Assembly (NCBI GenBank): GCA_030426865.1
Contig: JAUHXN010000071.1
Location: 1 to 10,803, forward strand
DNA length: 10,803 bases
Origin: a bacterium
Lineage (GTDB): Bacteria > Bacteroidota > Ignavibacteria > Kapaibacteriales > UBA2268
Direction of reading: 5' to 3'
Of this stretch, positions 1 through 7,093 are shown piece by piece. The position numbers were made by a program, and so were the translations under genes. A model generated the notes under the pieces. The model did not search any database. It was not told the origin of the DNA and saw only the letters and a program-made list of their open reading frames with translations. Numbering within the stretch: position 1 is the stretch's first letter; every line of letters begins with the position of its first letter.

Positions 1-53
1 GCAAGACTTCCAGTATCAACTACATCTATTTGAAATTTACCTATTTTTAACAT
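1..53 (-). CDS. Start of a minus-strand gene, possibly an MBL-fold hydrolase (partial)
   Basis: Only the first 17 codons are inside the window. Read on the minus strand from the ATG at 53-51, the peptide is MLKIGKFQIDVVDTGSL, open to the edge. This opening resembles the N-terminus of metallo-beta-lactamase-fold hydrolases of Bacteroidota-type genomes, which often begin with a short beta strand ending in a D/E-TG step. The metal-binding HxHxDH motif would lie beyond the edge, so the family is a guess from a short similarity. The gene is divergent from the prolyl isomerase at 209, and the 155 bases between them must carry promoters for both. That this is a real gene start is moderately supported; its function is weakly supported. 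Confidence 0.4.
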   Translation of the reverse strand, partial: MLKIGKFQIDVVDTGSL

Positions 54-126
54 ATTAATACTATTTTTTAGTTAGCAATACTATTTACACTAAACTACTG
101 ACATATCAACAATCTTGCAAATAGAA

Positions 127-157
127 TTGGAAATTTTGTCTAAGGTGCTTATTTTTG
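127..157 (+). promoter_or_regulatory. Candidate Bacteroidota-type promoter for the prolyl isomerase gene
   Basis: TATTTTTG at 150-157 matches the Bacteroidota -7 consensus TAnnTTTG. A TTG at 127-129 sits 20 bases upstream, in the usual place for the -33 element. Transcription would begin around 163, giving a leader of roughly 45 bases before the ATG at 209. Such short motifs recur by chance in AT-rich DNA, so the position in a divergent intergenic region is the main support. Confidence 0.45.
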
Positions 158-208
158 TTACTTGCACTTAATTAGAATATGAAAATTAATATTTAGGACT
201 ATTATACA

Positions 209-2380
209 ATGGGTACTTTCGAACGAATAAGAACGCTATCACCTTGGATTTTGACAGCATTTGCTGTTGTGTTTATTTTATTTATGGCACTAGCTGATGC
301 CAATTTAGGTGATATTACTTCAGCTCAAAACAATCCGCAGACTATGGCTATAGCTACTGTCAATGGTGATGAAATAAAATATCTTGAATATGAAAGAAAT
401 GTAACTCAGGAAATTGAAAACAGAAGACAACAAAATCCTGATGCTCCTACAGATGACAAGCAGATAAGAAATCAGATGTGGACTACTATGATTGATGGTC
501 AGTTAGTTGATCAGCATTCAAAAAAAGTTGGTGCTTACGTAACAGATGAAGTAGTTGCTTATGAACTACTTAACAATCCTCCAGATTTCATGAAACAAAG
601 ATTTACTGATTCTGCAGGGAACTTCCAAAGCCAAACTTATATTGACCTATTGACTGATCCTCAAGCTTTCTATACACAAAGAGCTCCAGATATGGATCCT
701 GCTGAAAAACAAAAAGCTTTAAAGCAGTTCAGAGATGAGATCAATATGATTACTGCTTACTTAAAAGATCAAAAACAGCAACAATTATTGACTAAAGCGG
801 TTAATACATCTACTGGTATAGTATCTAAAACTTATGCTAGACAGACTTATATAGATGAAAATACTACTTCTGATGTAACGTTTATCCAACTTCCTGCTGC
901 ATCTGTTTCTGATGATGAGATTAAAATCACGGATGAAGAATTGAAAGCTTATTATGAAAAGAATAAAGCAAGATTCAAACAAGGCGCTACTAGAAAACTA
1001 AAGTATGCTTCTTTTCAGATTCAACCATCTGCTCAAGACACTGCTACTATAGTTAAAAAGCAAAACCTATTGAGTAGCTTGTTGAACTCTGCTACTGACT
1101 CAACTGCTAGAGATAGCGTTTTCTCTGAAAAGCTTAGAGATTTCAACGGTGAAAGTGTTGACTATACTATAGTAAATGACATAGAGCCAAGATTAGCACA
1201 ATACGTTATGAATATGAACAAAGGTGATATCAAAGGCCCTATCAGAGCTTCTGATGGTACTTATTTTATTAGAATAGATGATGTAAGAAGCGGTACTAAT
1301 AAAGTAGTAAAAGCAAGTCATATACTAATCAACTTTGATAATAATAAGGATAGTGCAAAAGCTGAAGCCAATAGAATATTAAAAGAAGCAAAATCAGGTA
1401 AGAACTTTGCTGAATTAGCATCTAAATATTCTAAAGACCCAGGAAGTGCTGCAAATGGTGGTGATTTAGGTTTCTTTGGTAAAGGTCAAATGGTCCCTGA
1501 ATTCGAGAAAGCTGCATTCGGTGCTAACGTTGGCGATATTACAGGCCCTGTAGAAACATCTTTCGGTTATCATATTATTAAAGTAGATGATTCTAAATCA
1601 CAAGAATACAAGTATTCTTTTATTAAGTTGACTCCTAAAGTTTCTGGAATAACTAAAAATCAAATTATTAGAGATGCCGTTTCTTTCAAAAAACAATTGG
1701 AAGAAGGTGAGAACATAGATTCATTAGCATCAAAATTAGGTGTTATGGTTCAAGAAACTGGTTCTATTGTAAAAAATACTCCAACTTTAACTAGCCAATA
1801 CTTAACTGATTTGGCATTCAATGCTGAAAAAGGCGATGTATTAGAGCCATTAGAATTAGATAATTTTGGTTTTATTGTGGCAGTAGTATCTGACGTACAA
1901 AAGAAAGGCACTGCTCCATTTGAATCTGTTTCTGAAGATATTAGAGCAAGAGTTAGAAACCAAAAAGCTTTAGAAGTTCAAATGAAAAAAGCAAAAGAAA
2001 TTTATAATAGTATAAAAGGTAGTGGTAGTCTTGCAGCAGCTGCAGAAGGTAACCCAACTTTAAATGTAAAGAATGCTAACAGAGTATCTAATAATGGAAC
2101 TATCCCAGGTGGTGGAAGAGATTATTACTTTACAAATGCTGTTTCGAAAGCACCTCTTAATACTATTACAGAACCAATTATGGGGCAAAATTCTGTATAT
2201 ATAGCACAAGTAACTAATAGAAATCAACCTAGTAAAGATCAAATTGAACAAGCTTTACCTGAGTTTACTTCTCAGTTGAAGGCGAAGTATTCTAGAGAAG
2301 CATTCTACTTATGGTTAAATCAAGTTAAGAAAGATGCCGAGATAGAAGATTTCCGATACAAACAATATAAGAGTTACTAA
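209..2380 (+). CDS. ppiD: Membrane-anchored PpiD/SurA-type peptidyl-prolyl isomerase
   Basis: A periplasmic folding chaperone and peptidyl-prolyl cis-trans isomerase of 723 residues, held in the inner membrane by one N-terminal helix (about residues 11-28, after a short basic start: Nin-Cout). Residues about 45-250 form the helical SurA-N-like chaperone region, beginning with the typical ATVNGDEI strand. A clear parvulin domain covers about 365-462: KASHILI, NFAELASKYSKDPGSAANGGDLGFF, MVPEFEKAAF and SFGYHIIKV are the conserved blocks. Weaker parvulin-like segments lie before it (about 310-360, ending TYFIRIDDV) and after it (about 500-580, ending NFGFIVAVVSDV), so there may be three related modules. 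The length is usual for Bacteroidota PpiD (about 700). Arginine codons are almost all AGA; only the first and last are CGA. A terminator follows directly, so the gene appears monocistronic. The start is the first ATG and gives an intact anchor. The role in outer-membrane protein maturation is from the family. Confidence 0.9.
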   Translation: MGTFERIRTLSPWILTAFAVVFILFMALADANLGDITSAQNNPQTMAIATVNGDEIKYLEYERNVTQEIENRRQQNPDAPTDDKQIRNQMWTTMIDGQLVDQHSKKVGAYVTDEVVAYELLNNPPDFMKQRFTDSAGNFQSQTYIDLLTDPQAFYTQRAPDMDPAEKQKALKQFRDEINMITAYLKDQKQQQLLTKAVNTSTGIVSKTYARQTYIDENTTSDVTFIQLPAASVSDDEIKITDEELKAYYEKNKARFKQGATRKLKYASFQIQPSAQDTATIVKKQNLLSSLLNSATDSTARDSVFSEKLRDFNGESVDYTIVNDIEPRLAQYVMNMNKGDIKGPIRASDGTYFIRIDDVRSGTNKVVKASHILINFDNNKDSAKAEANRILKEAKSGKNFAELASKYSKDPGSAANGGDLGFFGKGQMVPEFEKAAFGANVGDITGPVETSFGYHIIKVDDSKSQEYKYSFIKLTPKVSGITKNQIIRDAVSFKKQLEEGENIDSLASKLGVMVQETGSIVKNTPTLTSQYLTDLAFNAEKGDVLEPLELDNFGFIVAVVSDVQKKGTAPFESVSEDIRARVRNQKALEVQMKKAKEIYNSIKGSGSLAAAAEGNPTLNVKNANRVSNNGTIPGGGRDYYFTNAVSKAPLNTITEPIMGQNSVYIAQVTNRNQPSKDQIEQALPEFTSQLKAKYSREAFYLWLNQVKKDAEIEDFRYKQYKSY

Positions 2381-2391
2381 TAACTTAATAT

Positions 2392-2423
2392 ATGGCTCAG
2401 TTTTATGACTGAGCCATTTTTTT
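2392..2423 (+). terminator. Strong intrinsic terminator after the prolyl isomerase gene
   Basis: ATGGCTCAG (2392-2400) pairs perfectly with CTGAGCCAT (2409-2417) around an eight-base loop, and a run of seven T (2417-2423) follows. It starts 12 bases after the stop codon of the isomerase gene. The T run ends exactly at the ATG of the next gene, hpnC, so the two elements are fused. Confidence 0.88.
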
Positions 2424-3326
2424 ATGAAGTATAATTTCGAAGAACTAACAGAGCTTTCAAAATGCTCCTCAGATAAATTCAAAACTACATCTAACGAGGA
2501 AGCTTTTCTGTTTTGCAAAAAATTAGCACAAAGTCACTATGAGAACTTCCCCGTAGGTTCTATACTTATCCCTAAGTCTATTAGACATCATTTTTACTCT
2601 ATTTACGCCTTCTCACGCTTAGCTGATGATATTGCAGATGAGAACTTGACTACTGTACCTAAAGAGAGATATAGACTGCTTGAGCAGCTAGAATCATCAT
2701 TAGAATCTAGTCAAGAAAGTATCACAACGCCAATACTTAGAGCTGTTCTAAAAACTTGTGCTGAAACTAAAGTCGAGATAGTAGATTTAAAAAGATTAAT
2801 AGTAGCTTTCAAAATGGATGTAAAGTTCGAGCAACCTAATGATTGGAATGATTTATATAACTATTGTTCATTCTCTGCTAATCCAATAGGAGAGATGTTA
2901 CTTAAACTATTTGATGAAGCAAGTGAAGAAAATGTTTCTTTATCTGACGATATCTGTACTGCATTGCAATTAGTCAACTTTTGGCAAGATATAAGTAGAG
3001 ATAGTATAAATAGAAGATATTATATACCTACTGATTTATTAAATAGGTTTGGTTTAGATTATAATGACTTGAGATCAAACCCGTTAAGATTGCAAGTTTG
3101 TTTAGACCAATTGTATCAAGAAACAGAAAAATTATTTGAAAATGGAAAAAAATTAGTCTATCTTGTTAAAAATAAACGTCTAAAAATGGAGTTAAGATTA
3201 ATAATTAGCTCCGGAATACGTATTTTAGATAAATGTAAAAGTCTGAAAACAGAAATAACATTAAATAGACCTAGTTTAGGTAAATCAGATGCTTTTATAA
3301 TATTAAAAAATGCATTCAAGTTATGA
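2424..3326 (+). CDS. hpnC: Hydroxysqualene synthase HpnC
   Basis: A squalene/phytoene synthase-family (all-alpha trans-isoprenyl diphosphate) enzyme of 300 residues. In the HpnC-HpnD-HpnE route, HpnC converts presqualene diphosphate to hydroxysqualene. HpnC rather than HpnD is indicated by SHYENFPVGS at residues 37-46 and SANPIGEMLLKLF at 151-163. The first aspartate motif is DDIAD (68-72); the second is WQDISRD (D189, D193), followed by RRYYIP. These bind Mg-diphosphate. An in-frame TGA at 2406-2408 lies in the hairpin loop just upstream, and no other ATG precedes the conserved core, so ATG 2424 is the most likely start, although the terminator leaves no room for a ribosome binding site. The stop overlaps the start of hpnD by four bases (ATGA), implying translational coupling. 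Products usually feed hopanoids, other triterpenoids or C30 carotenoids; no cyclase is in the window to decide. Confidence 0.87.
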   Translation: MKYNFEELTELSKCSSDKFKTTSNEEAFLFCKKLAQSHYENFPVGSILIPKSIRHHFYSIYAFSRLADDIADENLTTVPKERYRLLEQLESSLESSQESITTPILRAVLKTCAETKVEIVDLKRLIVAFKMDVKFEQPNDWNDLYNYCSFSANPIGEMLLKLFDEASEENVSLSDDICTALQLVNFWQDISRDSINRRYYIPTDLLNRFGLDYNDLRSNPLRLQVCLDQLYQETEKLFENGKKLVYLVKNKRLKMELRLIISSGIRILDKCKSLKTEITLNRPSLGKSDAFIILKNAFKL

Positions 3327-4234
3327 TAGAAAGCGTTACAAAACAGAGATTAGCTCAATACGAGAATGAGACTTCAGTTACTGAAGTTAAATCAAATTTC
3401 TTGTATTCTTTTTCGCTATTGCCTTCTGCTGAAAAAGCTGCTATCAACTCACTTTATGCTTTCTGTAGCTATATAGATGATATTGTCGATAGTACTCCAA
3501 GTACATCAATAGAGGTAAAAAATCGAAAATTAAAGCGTTTAGATTGGTGGGAAAAAGAGATAGAGAAGATTTACAATAAGGAAAGAAAAAATATTCTTAT
3601 TGCGCCTCTGAATGATTTATTCGATAAATTTAATATTCCCAAACAATACTTCGTTACTCTTATTGGTGGATGTAGAAGAGACCTATTTCAGAATAGATAT
3701 TCTACTTTCGCAGAATTAAAAGATTATTGTTACTCAGTAGCTGGTGTTGTTGGTCTAATGAGTATTGAGATATTCGGATATAAATACGATGAAACTAAAC
3801 AATATGCCGTTAATCTAGGGTATGCTTTGCAGCTTACGAATATACTTCGTGATGTAAAACATGACAAAGATAATGGCTATATCTATATACCGAAAGAAGA
3901 TATGGATAGATTCGGGTACTCCGAAGAAGATTTGATAAAAGAAGTGTATAATGATAACTTTATCAATTTGATGGAGTTTCAAGTAAGTAGAGCCAAAAAA
4001 TACTATCATGAGGCAAGAGCTTCTCTGAAATCAGAAGACAAAAATAATATGTTCCCAGCTCAAGTAATGGACGAAATATACTATAGATTACTTGAGAAAA
4101 TAGAGCTGAACAATTATAATATATTTAAGAAAAAGATTAAAGTCTCTGTTATCCATAAGCTTATGATTGCGATAAAACACTGGCTAGCACTAAAATTATT
4201 TATCAATAGATTTAGTAAAAATAAAAATCTGTAA
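3323..4234 (+). CDS. hpnD: Presqualene diphosphate synthase HpnD
   Basis: The second squalene/phytoene synthase-family enzyme, 303 residues, predicted to condense two farnesyl diphosphates into presqualene diphosphate, the substrate of HpnC. Diagnostic blocks are FLYSFSLLPSAEKAAINSLYAFC (about 26-48), the first aspartate motif DDIVD (52-56), GGCRRDLFQNRYSTFAEL (about 115-132), YCYSVAGVVGLMSIEIFGY (135-153) and ALQLTNILRDVKHDKDNG (168-185, with D177 and D181 the second aspartate motif), then YIYIP. These match HpnD better than HpnC. The last 40 or so residues are basic and hydrophobic and could associate with the membrane, as in many family members. The ATG overlaps the hpnC stop, so the pair is co-expressed. 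The expected third gene, hpnE (FAD-dependent hydroxysqualene reductase), does not follow; a 53-base gap and nuoE come next. Confidence 0.87.
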   Translation: MIESVTKQRLAQYENETSVTEVKSNFLYSFSLLPSAEKAAINSLYAFCSYIDDIVDSTPSTSIEVKNRKLKRLDWWEKEIEKIYNKERKNILIAPLNDLFDKFNIPKQYFVTLIGGCRRDLFQNRYSTFAELKDYCYSVAGVVGLMSIEIFGYKYDETKQYAVNLGYALQLTNILRDVKHDKDNGYIYIPKEDMDRFGYSEEDLIKEVYNDNFINLMEFQVSRAKKYYHEARASLKSEDKNNMFPAQVMDEIYYRLLEKIELNNYNIFKKKIKVSVIHKLMIAIKHWLALKLFINRFSKNKNL

Positions 4235-4251
4235 ATCTTCCAAAAATATTT

Positions 4252-4287
4252 TATTTTTGTAAGACTTAATTTCTAATTAGAGGAAAA
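4252..4287 (+). promoter_or_regulatory. Possible promoter -7 element and Shine-Dalgarno site for nuoE
   Basis: TATTTTTG at 4252-4259 fits the Bacteroidota -7 consensus TAnnTTTG, but no TTG lies at the expected upstream distance (CTG is there), so the promoter is weakly supported. AGAGGA at 4279-4284, three bases before the ATG at 4288, is the clearest Shine-Dalgarno-like site in the window; Bacteroidota genes often lack one. Confidence 0.35.
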
Positions 4288-4770
4288 ATGGAAACGACAG
4301 AATTCAAATTCAATGATGAAGAACTAAAAGAAGTTGAAAAGTATATTTCAAAATACCCAGATAAAAAAGCTGCTGTAATACCTGTATTATGGATGGCTCA
4401 AAGGAAATTTAGACACGTTCCTAAACCAATGATGGAATATATAGCAGAGCTATTAGACCAGACATATGCTCATATATACGGTGTAGTTACATTCTATACT
4501 ATGTTTTCTCAAAAGCCTCGTGGTAAATACCATTTACAAGTTTGTACTAACGTCTCTTGTATGCTAAAACAAGGTGATAAAGTTTATCAAATGATATCTG
4601 AAAAATTAGATTTGAAGAATAATGAGGTAACTTCTGATGGACATTATTCGTTAGAAGAAGCGGAATGTATGGGTGCTTGTAGTGGTGCTCCTATGATGGC
4701 TATCAACGAAGATTTCCACGAAGACCTAGACATTAATAAAATAGATCAACTAATTGACTCTCTTAAGTGA
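4288..4770 (+). CDS. nuoE: NADH-quinone oxidoreductase 24-kDa subunit NuoE
   Basis: A [2Fe-2S] thioredoxin-fold subunit of respiratory complex I (cytoplasmic NADH-oxidising module) or of a related NAD-linked enzyme, 160 residues, a full family length. The cluster ligands are visible: C86 and C91 (CTNVSC, C-x4-C) and C127 and C131 (CMGAC, C-x3-C). The N-terminal helical part carries AAVIPVLWMAQRKFRHVP (about 28-45) and HIYGVVTFYTMF (62-73), both typical of NuoE. The gene is normally paired with nuoF (FMN, 4Fe-4S), but the next gene is a rhomboid-like membrane protein whose GTG start overlaps this stop by four bases. Either the nuo genes are dispersed in this genome or nuoF lies elsewhere. HydA/HoxE-type relatives share the fold, but with no hydrogenase partner nearby NuoE is the best name. 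Confidence 0.9.
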   Translation: METTEFKFNDEELKEVEKYISKYPDKKAAVIPVLWMAQRKFRHVPKPMMEYIAELLDQTYAHIYGVVTFYTMFSQKPRGKYHLQVCTNVSCMLKQGDKVYQMISEKLDLKNNEVTSDGHYSLEEAECMGACSGAPMMAINEDFHEDLDINKIDQLIDSLK

Positions 4771-5639
4771 AATTTATTAAAGATATAAGCGTATATAAAT
4801 TAATTGCATTAGTATCAGCACTTATCTTTCTTGTTGATGGAATTATAGGCGATACATTAGCTTCATATCTTATTATTGATTCTATTCAAATGAAAGAAAA
4901 TTTCCAATTATGGAGATTTGCTACTTTCCCACTAGCTTACATCAGCTATGCAAATGCTTTCCTTGGATTCTTTGCTTTTTTCTTTTTTGCTCCTAATTTA
5001 AGAACTCAACTTAATAGGGGTGTTTTAGATTTTTCTATTATACTTCACACATTTGCAATTGGGCTTATACTGTTTATGCTCAATATGAATTCTCCAAAGA
5101 CAACCGTCATGGGGATTGAAGCTATTTCTGCTTACATTATTACAATGTATGTTCTGGTTAATAGAAAAAAAGATATTAGATATTTTAAATCTGTAAGACT
5201 TACTCGTATGGCGTTCCCTTTATTTTTACTGGCTGGATGGGCTATGCTATATTTAGTCGAAAACGGAAACATTCATTTTAATCAAAATATAATAGATCAG
5301 TCTCCTGCTGTATTAGGTATTGGTATTATAACTGGAATAGTTGGTTATTTTATGCTTAAGGAAGAAAAAGTCGACCTTAGTCATTTGCATGAATCACCTA
5401 GCTTTGGGATAAGAGAACTACGTGATTTAGAACCATCTCCTGCTTTGGTTGATACTTATATCAAAAATGAACAATCTACTACTTCTAAAAAGAAAAATAA
5501 TTATATATTTTCAGAAGAAGACCCCGAGTCAAATGAAGAAATACTAAATAATATTCTCGAACACATAAATGAGAGTGGCTACGATTCTTTGCAAGAAGAA
5601 GAAAGAGCTTTCCTAAAAAAATATGCAAAATCAATCTAA
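4767..5639 (+). CDS. Rhomboid-like membrane protein lacking protease residues, with C-terminal helical tail
   Basis: A 290-residue protein with about six membrane helices (roughly 10-28, 59-78, 87-106, 113-131, 146-164, 180-197) and a soluble charged tail of about 90 residues. The order of helices and the block LWRFATFPL (48-56), like the rhomboid 'WR.(L/V)T..F' segment before helix 2, suggest the rhomboid fold. The family's catalytic features are absent: the GxSG serine motif in helix 4 reads GIEA (116-119), the helix-6 histidine region reads QSPAVLGIG (178-186), and the helix-2 H..N region reads YANAFLG (61-67). The last 35 residues (SNEEILNNILEHINESGYDSL, about 255-275, then EEERAFLKKYAK) resemble the short module ending many Bacteroidota rhomboids (DUF6576, from memory). 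The GTG start overlaps nuoE by four bases; the end overlaps the ABC ATPase start by 17. Membrane topology is well supported, the inactive-rhomboid identity moderately so; function unknown. Confidence 0.68.
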   Translation: MKFIKDISVYKLIALVSALIFLVDGIIGDTLASYLIIDSIQMKENFQLWRFATFPLAYISYANAFLGFFAFFFFAPNLRTQLNRGVLDFSIILHTFAIGLILFMLNMNSPKTTVMGIEAISAYIITMYVLVNRKKDIRYFKSVRLTRMAFPLFLLAGWAMLYLVENGNIHFNQNIIDQSPAVLGIGIITGIVGYFMLKEEKVDLSHLHESPSFGIRELRDLEPSPALVDTYIKNEQSTTSKKKNNYIFSEEDPESNEEILNNILEHINESGYDSLQEEERAFLKKYAKSI

Positions 5640-6555
5640 CGCTGCAGTAATTGAAGTCAATAATGTTAAAAAACAATTTGGCGATTACTTTGCGAACAAC
5701 GATATCTCTTTAAAGGTACAAAGTGGAACTATTTTTGGTTTACTTGGTCCTAACGGTGCAGGTAAAACAACACTTATCCGAATGATAAATAATATATATA
5801 TGCCTGATTCGGGTAGTATTACTATATTCGGAGAACCAGTAAGTGACGATACTCAAAACCAAGTTGCTTATCTTCCAGAGGAAAGAGGTCTTTACAAAAA
5901 ACAGAAAGTGATTGATCAACTAATCTATTTTGCTCAACTTAAAGGTGTTGATAAGGCAGTAGCTAAGAAAAGAGCAGAACAATGGTTAATTAGATTTGAT
6001 GCTGCTAGCTGGGCTAGCAAAAAAATTCAGGACTTGTCAAAGGGTATGGCACAAAAAGTTCAATTTATAAGTACTTTGCTTCATGATCCGAAATTATTAA
6101 TACTAGATGAGCCATTCTCTGGCTTTGACCCTATTAATGCTGAAATGCTCAAAGAAGTAATACTTGAGTTAAAAGCACAAGGAAAAACGATTATACTTTC
6201 TACTCACGTAATGCATCAAGTAGAGCAGATGTGTGATGATATGTGCCTAATTAACAAAGGTAAAGCTATACTTCAAGGCAATGTAAGAGAGATAAAGAAA
6301 AGCTTTGGTCGTGATACTATTATGCTTGAATTCGAAGGCGACGCAGGGTTTATCATTGATAACCCAATGTTGAAAGTAGTTAACCAAACTGCTCATAGAC
6401 TTGAGTTGAAAATAGTTGATTCGAATTTTGACTCTAAGTCATTTTTGAGTGAACTAAATCAAAAATTAGAAGTATATAAATATGAACTTGTTGAACCATC
6501 ATTCCATGAGATATTTATTCAGTCAGTTAAAGGGAACGAGGTAGAAATTGGGTAA
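5623..6555 (+). CDS. ABC transporter ATP-binding protein (NatA-like, ABC-2 type)
   Basis: A 310-residue ATPase subunit of an ABC-2 type exporter. Walker A is GPNGAGKTT (42-50), the signature is LSKGM (138-142, a variant of LSGGQ), Walker B is LLILDEPF (158-165), the D-loop is SGFD (166-169) and the switch histidine is H195 (STHVM). The Q-loop position reads YLPEERGLY (83-91), with E instead of Q, as in the NatA/DUF4162-type subfamily. Residues about 215-310 form the C-terminal accessory domain (EPSFHEIFIQSV near the end). The ATG lies inside the end of the upstream gene (17-base overlap), and the permease TTG start overlaps this stop by eight bases, so the ATPase is co-translated with both. 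The substrate is unknown; the NatAB name refers to Na+ export in Bacillus, and for most relatives it is unproven. Confidence 0.9.
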   Translation: MQNQSNAAVIEVNNVKKQFGDYFANNDISLKVQSGTIFGLLGPNGAGKTTLIRMINNIYMPDSGSITIFGEPVSDDTQNQVAYLPEERGLYKKQKVIDQLIYFAQLKGVDKAVAKKRAEQWLIRFDAASWASKKIQDLSKGMAQKVQFISTLLHDPKLLILDEPFSGFDPINAEMLKEVILELKAQGKTIILSTHVMHQVEQMCDDMCLINKGKAILQGNVREIKKSFGRDTIMLEFEGDAGFIIDNPMLKVVNQTAHRLELKIVDSNFDSKSFLSELNQKLEVYKYELVEPSFHEIFIQSVKGNEVEIG

Positions 6556-7042
6556 GTATGATAAAATAAAGACGATAATTGCTCACGAGTATATTTCGAA
6601 AGTTAAAACTAAAGGCTTTTTAATAGGCACAATATTAGGCCCTTTAGGTCTAGTTGCACTTATTGGAATAGTCGTATATATATCTATGAGCTTCGGAGAC
6701 ACTTCAAAGAAATTGGCAGTTGTTGATAATGAAGGTTCAATTTATACGGAATTGGTTAATAGAGATAGTTCCCTCTACTATAAATCTGATAAAAGTTTAG
6801 ACGCCCTTAAAAAGGATTTACAAGATGAAAAAATCGATGGTTATGTAATCGTACCTGAGGATATTTTAGATAAAGGAACAGTTTCCGTTTACACTACTGG
6901 TGGCGGAGGATTAGGGTTAATTTCTTCTCTTGAAGATATATCTAATATTTATATACTATCAAATAAATCATCACTATTTTATCTCTCAATCTCTTTCTTT
7001 TACTTTTATTCTATAATTTTTTATATTTTTTTAAAACAATAA
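6548..7042 (+). pseudogene. ABC-2 permease (NatB-like), truncated after about 130 residues
   Basis: The membrane partner of the preceding ATPase. Residues 1-130 look genuine: a cytoplasmic start (IIAHEYISKVKTKGFLIG, about 10-27), a first membrane helix (about 24-47), then an extracytoplasmic part with KKLAVVDNEG (54-63) and EKIDGYVIVPEDIL (94-107). Family members are usually about 400-450 residues with five or more further helices at the C-terminal end; all of these are missing. From residue 131 (after Asp130, codon 6935-6937) the frame enters very AT-rich sequence lacking G and encodes an unrelated hydrophobic tail (about 143-162) before TAA at 7040-7042. The TTG start overlaps the ATPase stop by eight bases; the nearby ATG in another frame stops at once. 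As it stands the transporter would not work. Whether the break is biological or an assembly join cannot be told from the sequence. Confidence 0.75.
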
Positions 7043-7093
7043 GCACTTTCTTTTAAATCCATATTTTAAAAATATCAAATAAAAATTAATAAT
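6936..7093. other. AT-rich, G-depleted junction sequence
   Basis: This 158-base stretch separates two broken genes. By my count it holds 21 C and one G (at 7043) on the + strand, about 14% GC; positions 6936-7042 contain no G at all. The part at about 6969-7032 is strongly pyrimidine-rich. Coding strands on both sides are purine-rich with ordinary G content, so this piece matches neither neighbour. Other frames contain frequent stops and nothing recognisable; the longest minus-strand reading from an ATG near 7061 gives about 13 codons. No inverted repeats, target duplications or tRNA were seen. It may be a rearrangement scar, an intergenic segment of a third origin, or a low-quality assembly bridge. 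Confidence 0.7.

Noticed and set aside
785..982. Minus-strand open frames of 60-70 codons at 785-982, 2060-2251, 2315-2518, 3815-4009, 5485-5676 and 9063-9254.
   Set aside because: All lie opposite well-supported genes or their ends, have low-complexity hydrophobic compositions typical of antisense frames, and show no recognisable domain.
6003..6019. Hairpin made of GCTAGC repeated around TGG inside the ABC ATPase gene.
   Set aside because: It lies in coding sequence that encodes ordinary residues (AASWASK), has no T run, and fits chance codon choice.
6936..7093. A simple frameshift in the permease, with the rest of the gene in another frame.
   Set aside because: No frame on either strand in this stretch or after it gives permease-like helices, and the sequence beyond is clearly another protein family.
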